Part shown: piece after piece, positions 57,801-64,000 of the stretch
How the letters are laid out: each line of letters starts with the position of its first letter
Numbering within the stretch: position 1 is the first letter of the stretch
Assembly (NCBI GenBank): GCA_958295665.1
Contig: OY282558.1
Span: forward strand, 135,554,326-135,618,325
Direction: 5' to 3'
Source of the DNA: Tipula vernalis
Lineage: Eukaryota > Arthropoda > Insecta > Diptera > Tipulidae
Length of the DNA: 64,000 nt
Made by a program: the position numbers and the translations under genes
Notes under the pieces: generated by a model
What the model was told of the DNA's origin: nothing
The model's input: the letters and a program-made list of their open reading frames with translations, nothing else
The model's database searches: none

Positions 57801-57961
57801 CAGCTGCTATCGAACCATGGGGAAACTAAGCAATATAAACAACTAAAATTCGAACCTCCAAAAATCTCGTTAAGACTCCAATAGTATGCTGATCTCAAAA
57901 CGCCTTGAAAAAAGTTCTGGAAAATTTCGTCCTGTTCGAAAAATTTTAACATATTGCAAAC

Positions 57962-58764
57962 ACCCTGTTAAAGTTAGCCGAAAGTAAAAAGTCGATAATG
58001 CAAATTATTTTATTAACATTCCAGCCGAAAATAAACAATTTGGTGGTTGACAGCCAAATGTAAATAGGATACATGGATTGCAACAAAAACTTTTGTAAAT
58101 AGTCTTACGTGGAAAACTTCGTTTAACTTAGTCGTGGAAACTATCGGAAAATCAGAAGGATTCACAAAATTGGAATAAAATCAGCCTCTAGAGTGTTATG
58201 TCTGGAGATGAATTCCATTGATGTGATTTGTCAATAGCTATCGCAGGAAAAAAATTCAGTTCAAGTTTCACGTATGAAATCTCGGAAAATCCGATTTTCC
58301 AAAAATCATTAGAAAATTTGTATAAAATAAGCCTCTAGCGTGTTATGTCCGGAGATGAATTGCTTTGATGTGATTTGTCAAAAGCTATCGCAGGAAAAAA
58401 ATTTAGTTCAAGTTTCCCTTGGGAAATCTCGGAAAATTTAAAAAAGTTTTCAGCCCGAAGTAAGAAATGGATGAATAAAATCAGCCTCTAGAGTGTCATG
58501 TCTGGAGATGAATTCCATTGATGTGACTTGTCAATAGCTATCGCAGAAAAAAATTTCCTGTTTCCTATTTACTTTCGGGTGATAACTACAAAATTTTGTA
58601 TTTTCGGCTGGAATGTTAATACGATAATCTGCATTATCGACTTTTTACTTTCGGATGGGATTACGCAATCTGCATTATCATTTCTTTATTTTCGGCTGGA
58701 TTAACATAATCTACACTATGGACTTTTCGCTTTCGGCTGGCCACTTTCGGCTAACTTTAACAGT
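57962..58764. repeat. Foldback-like element with modular inverted ends and an internal triplication
   Basis: The outer parts are inverted copies: CTGTTAAAGTTAGCCGAAAGT at the left, and ACTTTCGGCTAACTTTAACAG at 58743-58763. Each arm carries repeated modules of GCCGAAA plus AAAAAGTCGATAATGCA...ATTAACATTCCA; the right arm has at least three module repeats, the left fewer. The centre has three tandem units of about 148 bases starting near 58180, 58324 and 58474 (AATCAGCCTCTAGAGTGTTATGTCTGGAGATGAATT...GCTATCGCAGG). No coding capacity. A partial copy lies at 39221-39470. The structure resembles FB/Galileo-type foldback elements; the family is not identified. Confidence 0.7.
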
Positions 58765-58768
58765 ATAT

Positions 58769-59001
58769 TGCTCAAATAACACAAGGATGACACGAATAAA
58801 AGCAAATAACTCGAGAGAATTATTTTTTATTTTATTATACACTTCATTGACAGCTCTGTGTTATACACATCCATTCATTTCAACACTGCTCGTACGAATG
58901 TCCAACCGGCACTTTTCTCTACCCTACAACAATACATATTTTATTCATAACTAACTTCATTTTACTTAAATACAAAATACTACAGCTCGGCCATCCTGAC
59001 A
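58769..59001 (-). mobile_element. Candidate 3' LTR of the minus-strand Gypsy element
   Basis: On the minus strand it starts TGTCAGGATGGCCGAGC, contains AATAAAATAAAA signals in its second half and ends TTATTTGAGCA, giving TG...CA limits of 233 bases. It follows the end of the Gypsy coding region after an untranslated stretch. The 5' LTR is missing, so the call rests on position and ends only. Confidence 0.5.
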
Positions 59002-59144
59002 TCTATCGCCTCGATAGATAATTAATATTTGAATATATTGATATTATATTTACTTATTCTACATTAGTAAAAAAAAAATAAAAATCAATTCGCCTTACAA
59101 ATTTAATTGATTAATTTAACTATTGGCATTTTGCTCGAAACTCT

Positions 59145-60070
59145 CAATCGCAAACTTCGTCGTCTAAGAATTCGACTTCTTCATTCTCGGACGCGGATTC
59201 AGCATGTGATTCGTTCTCTGAACGTTCATCTCTCTCACACCATGGTCTGATGGTACTGATCTAAATCAGATACAACGTACCGGTCTTTATCTAAAACCTT
59301 CTTCACCAAATATGGTCCCTTTAACTTTCGCTGTAATTTCTTCCTGTCTCCTATCTTGGGTATATTTCTTATTACGACCAAATCTCCCTTTCCATAATTT
59401 TGAATTTTCCCACACTGCTTATCATGTCTCAGCTTGTTATACTCTTGTAAACCTTTAATATTCTTACTCGCGGTCTCTCGTAACTTTTCCATATCAACCC
59501 TTTCCGCATTTAAGCTTTCTAGATATTCGAATAAACCCTGTCCTATATTTCGTTTCTGAATGATTCCATACAATAATCTAGCTGGTATCTCATTTATTCC
59601 TCGATTTAAAGTATTATTCAATAAATATTCCACATCGACTAATAACGTGTCCCAATATTTCCTTTTTTTCTTCAACTAACTTACTCAAAAGTGGCGATTG
59701 TACCTTTCGATCTGTCCTTTACCCTGAGGACATGCCGTCGCGTTTAAAATATGCACAAATTTATGACTTGTAACAAAAGGCTCAAATTGTTTGGACGTAA
59801 AACTCGATCCTCTATTCGTAATTATTCTTTCTGGCGTCGAATATTCTAAGATATACGATTTTAAGCAGTTGATAACCTCTGTCGTGTTCGTAGTCTTCGT
59901 GGCGTATAAGCGAATATATTTTGTAAAACCATCGATTATAGCTAATAGATAATTATTTTTACGTTTCGTAGTCGCTAATGGTCCTAAATGATCTATATGT
60001 AAAGTAAAAAAGGTACTTCTTCCTTATCAATATTTTTTAATGGAGTTCGATCAATTCGCGGCTTAGGATT
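59145..60070 (-). pseudogene. Gypsy integrase
   Basis: 60070-59680 reads NPKPRIDRTPLKNI, IDHLGPLATTKRKNNYLLAIIDGF (first Asp), TPERIITNRGSSFTSKQF (second position NRG where DRG is usual), ATACPQGKGQIERYN (Glu present). 59675-59235 is an open frame with YWDTLLVDVEYLLNNTLNRG and KGDLVVIRNIPKIGDRKKLQRKLKGPY, the C-terminal chromodomain-like/SH3 region. A frameshift leads to an acidic tail (SENESHAESASENEEVEFLDD) ending near 59145. Confidence 0.75.
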
Positions 60071-60140
60071 GTACATTATGCATGTAACACAATTTTTAAT
60101 GTGCCTTAATTGACTAAAATAAAATAATCATTTAATCATC

Positions 60141-61086
60141 TCACACTAAATTGTTGAAATCATCCTTAGATTTCAACAACCCATACAATGGCGTACCAAT
60201 ATAATTTAAATTCATAACAAATTTTCTAAAGTAACTAACCAACCCTATAAAACGGTGTAAGGATTTCTCGTCCGTCGGTATTGGATAATCTTTAATCGCA
60301 CTAACATGTTTATAACTTAGTGTAATTTTATTGTGTTCTAACTCGTACCCTAAATATAGTACTCGTTTTTTGTTTTCAGAAATCGACATTTCGCTAATTG
60401 TACCTTGACATGATTATCCGATAACGTAACAAAAAGCTTTCTCAAAATCTCCAAATGTTGCTCGAGTGTATTGGTAGCGACCAAGATATCATCGATGAAA
60501 ACTATAATCGAACCCTCTGTGATTAGTTCTTTCAAAACCTTATTAATATATTGTGAAAAAGCTGATAGGGAATTAGCATAGCCAAATGACAATTTGTTAA
60601 ATTCATATTTCCCATCCTCGGTGACAAATGCCGTAAACTTTCTCGATTTGTCTTCCTCATCTACATGGTAAAATCCATTTTTGAAATCCAAAGAACTAAA
60701 ATATTTTTTTCCATATATTATGGCCTATAATTAACGCACATTCAACACATTCCTAACTAATACTACATTGCTCGAATAAGGTGACTCACTTTCCCTAATA
60801 ATCTTTTTTCTAACATCTCTTCGATTATTTTGCTCAACTCTACCCGCTCGTAATGACTAAAACGACTTGGCCTTACGTTAAAATATTTATCGCCTTTCAA
60901 TTTTATATCTACTTCGAATTTAGTCAACGGTTCATTTTCACTCTTTCGATTCACATAACACTGTTCATATAACCTCTTTACATCACGTCTATGTTTATTT
61001 GCTCCTAAATTATCCCCTACGTCTAATTCACAGTCTGTTTGATCAATAAATAATGATTCCTCTACTTTAATTACCGCACTCATCAA
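60141..61086 (-). pseudogene. Gypsy reverse transcriptase
   Basis: 61086-60763 covers the segment between protease and RT (KFEVDIKLKGDKYFNVRPSRFSHYERVELSKIIEEML). After a gap at 60763-60700 (SNVV-type residues readable in other frames) 60691-60350 is the palm: MDFKNGFYHVDEEDKSRKFTAF (first Asp), YEFNKLSFGYANSLSAFSQYIN and SIIVFIDDILVATNT with the catalytic IDD. 60389-60141 continues with LYLGYELEHNKI and the thumb LHRFIGLVSYFRKFV. Two frame breaks, otherwise well kept. Confidence 0.85.
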
Positions 61087-61404
61087 ACCAACGTCAAAAT
61101 TATTTTTACCACCTTCCCATTTTTCTCACTAAACGCGTCAAACTCTGAAATCCCGACATCCAATAAACCATTTCGTACAATATAAATCCGAATGAATTCA
61201 TTGGCGTTAATGATATCGCTTCCAACAATTGCGTCAACATTCATTGACTTATCTGGCACAACCAAGAAACTTATTGGAAACAATTGTTTTTCAACTGAAA
61301 CCAACCCGGATATCTTACCCTTTATTAAGAGTTTCGAATCATTTATACCACTAATATTCATTATACGTTTACCGTAAAATCCAAATTATTTAGGCTAAAC
61401 TTAT

Positions 61405-62391
61405 CTAAAATATTTCCTTTATAATGCTAACAGCACTACCCAAATCAACTATCATACTTAAATCTACAATTTTATTCTTAAGAATTACCTGTATTTCCAT
61501 CATACCATCTTCGTTAGCCTGGATGCTCGACCTATCTTCATTCCGTATTTTATTTCCCGAAACCTGCTCAATTTCCAAATTGTATACCTTCGCTTTGGTT
61601 TCGTCTGACTTCTTCGCAGCATTCTTTTCTGGACATTTATCGTCACTGTGCTTAACACTTTTGCAAAAATTACACCTTCTTACCCTTTGGGGACTCGTAC
61701 AATTTATCGACTTGTGTCCGGTTTCAAAACAGTTAAAACATTTAATCGGTTGATCACAATTTTCCACACAATTTTTAGGTTTCTGCCTATATCCATCTTG
61801 ATTCGTAATATTTTTGTTACTGACATGTTGTGATACCTCCCTATCCCTTTGTTGATTATAATAACTTTTATTCACCGGATTTAATTTAATTTTCATATTA
61901 GAATCGGCCCACTTTATTTTCTCGATCAAATTTAAAACTGACTCATATGTAAAATGAGCAACCCATTCGTACACTGTACGAATAATAGACGGCCATGGCT
62001 CAAAGGATGGTCCATCTGCACTCCACACATCCCGGTCAGGTAACCTAACACAAAATCGTTTGTGGAAGTCCAGTTTAGCTGGCATACAGTCGGAAGGCAT
62101 TCCTATGGTAGGGTCTGTCTCAAATTCCTTAAGGATCTCCAGATGACCCACCATATTGCCTGGTTTGATATTTCTTTCCTCCTCAATTTTCAGGGCCATA
62201 ATTGCAGCTTCCTTTTTAATATGGAGGTGTAATGGTGTTAGTCCTAGAAGTGTCTCCACCGCCGCGGTTGGACATGATTTCATTGAGCCCGTAACACCGA
62301 TGCAGGCTACACGCTGAACCTTATTTAATAAGGTTTGCGTTGCCTTCTGCTCAGTTTTAGGCCACCATACAACCGATGCGTAGGTGACCAT
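61405..62391 (-). other. Chimeric open frame: LOA-like RT tail fused to Gypsy gag/protease
   Basis: A single 328-residue open frame. Residues 1-~135 belong to the LOA-like element: MVTYASVVWWPKTEQKATQTLLNKVQR, AAVETLLGLTPLHLHI and LPDRDVWSADGP, the segment between RT and RNase H. From about residue 138 the sequence is Gypsy gag (YESVLNLIEKIKWADSNM), with two zinc knuckles (CFNCFETGHKSINC, CNFCKSVKHSDDKC) and the protease start (DLSMIVDLGSAVSIIKEIF, catalytic DLG). The junction is near 61980-61990. It is an accidental in-frame fusion; no evidence that it is expressed. Confidence 0.8.
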
Positions 62392-64000
62392 AGGCCTAAT
62401 TATTGTCAGAAATGACCATTAGATCATTTTTGGTTGTAGTCCCCAAGTACGCCCATAGAGTCTTTGACAGGCCCAGAAAGCCTTGGTGGCTCTATTTTGA
62501 ACTTTCAACAAATGTTGGTTCCAGTTCAGTTTTTGATCTAGGATAACCCCTAGATATTTAATCTCGCTGGAAAAAGGCACAGTAGTACCGTTTAACGAGG
62601 GAGCTCTAAGCGCAAGCTTTTTCCTCCTCGTAAAAGGAACAATGACAGTTTTGCTTGGATAGACCCTAAGTCCTTTGTGGTAACACCACTGCTATATTAT
62701 ATTGAGTGCATTTTGCATGCGATCAGAAATGACCTCATCAAACTTGCCTCTGATTATGATAGCCACATCATCTGCATAGCCCTGGACATCAAACCCATGG
62801 CTACTCAGAAGGACCAGTAGTCCGTCAATAACCAATGACCACAAAAGAGGAGATAGTACGCCTCCTTGGGGACAGCCCTTTACGGCCTTGATGGTTACTG
62901 ACTGGCCACCTAGTCTGGCAGTAATCTCACGATGTTCCAGCATGGAACGAATCCACCTAATTGTGGAAAGTGGAACCCTTTTTCCCATTGCTGCCCTCTC
63001 TATAGATCCATAGGAGGTATTATCAAACGCCCCCTCAATGTCCACAAAGGCACAAAGGGCAATTTCTTTATATGTCACTGCTTTTTCAATCCTCGTAACT
63101 AGCCCGCTAAGGGCCATAACCGTGGATTTACCAGTTTGATACGCAAACTGGTCCCGATGCAGCGGATTCTTTCCAAGGACCTCACTTCTTATTTGATAGT
63201 TCAGGATATTTCCATCGTCTTCAAAAGAAACGATGTGAGGCCAATTGGCCGATATGCCCTGGCCTGGGTGTCTGGACGACCCCCGCGCTTTGGTGTAAAG
63301 ACCACATTTACTTTCCTCCACAGTTTCGAAATATACTTAAAAGCATAACTTGCCCGAAACATCTGGATCAAGCTGGGGAGTATTTCCTCAATACCTTTTT
63401 GAAGTAAAGTTGGAAAGATACCATCCCCTCCAGCGGATTTGAAAGGTTTGAAAGACCCAATAGCCCATCGAACCTTGCTGGGTGTGAACATTTTCCCAGA
63501 GAGACTCCAGATCCTACTGTGAGGCGAATAGGCCACCTCACTCGAAGGATCATATGAGTCCTCTTGGGCTCCTACCACTACTGAATCCGGAAAGTGGCTC
63601 TCTAACAGTACCTCTAAGGTTTCCTTCCGGTTTTCAGTGAACCCCCCATCTTGCTTCTGGAGAAGTCCTAAACCATTTGAATGATCCCTTGAAAGGCCTT
63701 TCTGGAGACGAGCTGCAGAGGGCAATTCATTGATTCCCTCACAGAAATTCCTCCAGGTAGCCCTTTTGGATCTCCTTAGTTCCAGATTATATTTCGTCAA
63801 GGCCATCTTATACTCGCCCCATTCACAGGTGCGTTTAGCCTTGTTAAATAATCTTCTTGATTTTTTCCTCAGTTTACCCAGCGTCCCGTTCCACCAAGGG
63901 ACCACCTTTGTGGACTCTCTTCGCTTAACTGGGCAGCTGTTCTCGTAAGCCAAGTGTATAGAATTATGCAGCTGGTTTGAACAGATCTCCAAACCCTCTG
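61990..64000 (-). mobile_element. LOA-like non-LTR retrotransposon C, RT region, runs off the window
   Basis: Minus strand. 63992-63201 (263 residues, open at the window edge) gives VPWWNGTLGKLRKKSRRLFNKAK, LEVLLESHFPDSVVV, IGSFKPFKSAGGDGIFPTLLQ and ARAYRPIGLTSFLLK. A frame change leads to 63321-62692 with DQFAYQTGKSTVMALSGLV, CAFVDIEGAFDN (catalytic Asp), KGCPQGGVLSPLLWSLV and GFDVQGYADDVAIII (YADD intact). 62690-62392 continues with KYLGVILDQKLNWNQHL and a stop near 62420. RNase H is cut off by the Gypsy junction at about 61990. A different, better preserved subfamily than copies A and B. The endonuclease and ORF1 would lie beyond 64000. Confidence 0.85.

Larger units (their letters stand above)
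59145..61990 (-). mobile_element. Gypsy-type retrotransposon, 5' truncated
   Basis: Order on the minus strand: gag end with CCHC knuckles and protease start (within 61990-61405), protease (61436-61083), RT (61086-60141), integrase (about 60070-59145) and a candidate LTR (58769-59001). RNase H is mostly deleted between 60141 and 60070, and gag N-terminus plus 5' LTR are absent. No env-like frame. It is in copy B intron 2, antisense to the gene. Confidence 0.8.

Overview
This window looks like animal nuclear DNA, most probably from an insect and quite possibly a fly. It is AT-rich, has short GT-AG introns (52, 66 and 74 bases), and is crowded with transposon families typical of insects: BEL/Pao, Gypsy, LOA-like and Jockey-like non-LTR elements, several mariner/Tc1 lineages, a P/THAP9-like element, hAT, Helitron and a Sola-like DNA transposon. 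I see no bacterial genes, rRNA, tRNA or CRISPR. The species cannot be fixed from the sequence.

The only host genes I can support are two paralogous class II (Golgi-type, GH38) alpha-mannosidase genes, in tandem on the + strand. Copy A is complete in layout: exon 1 (6212-6378, membrane anchor), exon 2 (23947-24070), exon 3 (30840-30932), exon 4 (30985-31179) and exon 5 (31246-34053, most of the catalytic domain). All splice phases agree, and the zinc-binding and catalytic motifs are present. One in-frame TAG (31510-31512) interrupts an otherwise open 936-codon last exon, so copy A is either a young pseudogene, a readthrough case or an assembly error. Copy B shows only exon 1 (52185-52342) and exon 2 (54022-54160); its next exons would lie beyond 64000. 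The two genes share their 5' flanks (about 5265-6211 and 51866-52184).

Almost everything else is mobile DNA. Upstream of copy A, a BEL/Pao pol remnant (1-4450) is split by a 3.0-kb DNA transposon (543-3570) with a perfect CGCG target duplication. Intron 1 of copy A (17.6 kb) holds a LOA-like remnant (6470-9035), Gypsy pieces (9035-13010 and 13545-13990), a Helitron piece (13070-13560), a BEL/Pao element (14040-18470) and a longer LOA-like element (18480-23900), nearly all antisense to the gene. Intron 2 holds an almost intact Jockey-like element (26114-30798) with poly(A) and a 13-bp target duplication, ending 41 bases before exon 3.

Between the genes (34054-51865) lie a (TA)n tract, a P-like element with a THAP domain and an intron (35641-38442, minus), a Tc1/mariner fragment, half of a foldback-like repeat, a hAT remnant, a mariner with ~185-bp inverted ends (40789-41683), a BEL/Pao element with its integrase core deleted (41690-45220), another mariner (45758-46897), a Helitron piece and a minus-strand BEL/Pao remnant that stops where the duplicated mannosidase flank begins. 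Inside copy B are an irritans-like mariner remnant, a small hairpin element, two head-to-head BEL pieces, a foldback-like element with internal triplication (57962-58764), and a Gypsy element (58769-61990) joined to a LOA-like element (61990-64000+) so that one open frame reads across both.

No operon-like or defence system is visible. The interest is in the tandem glycosidase genes being taken apart by nested insertions, and in several structurally odd transposons.
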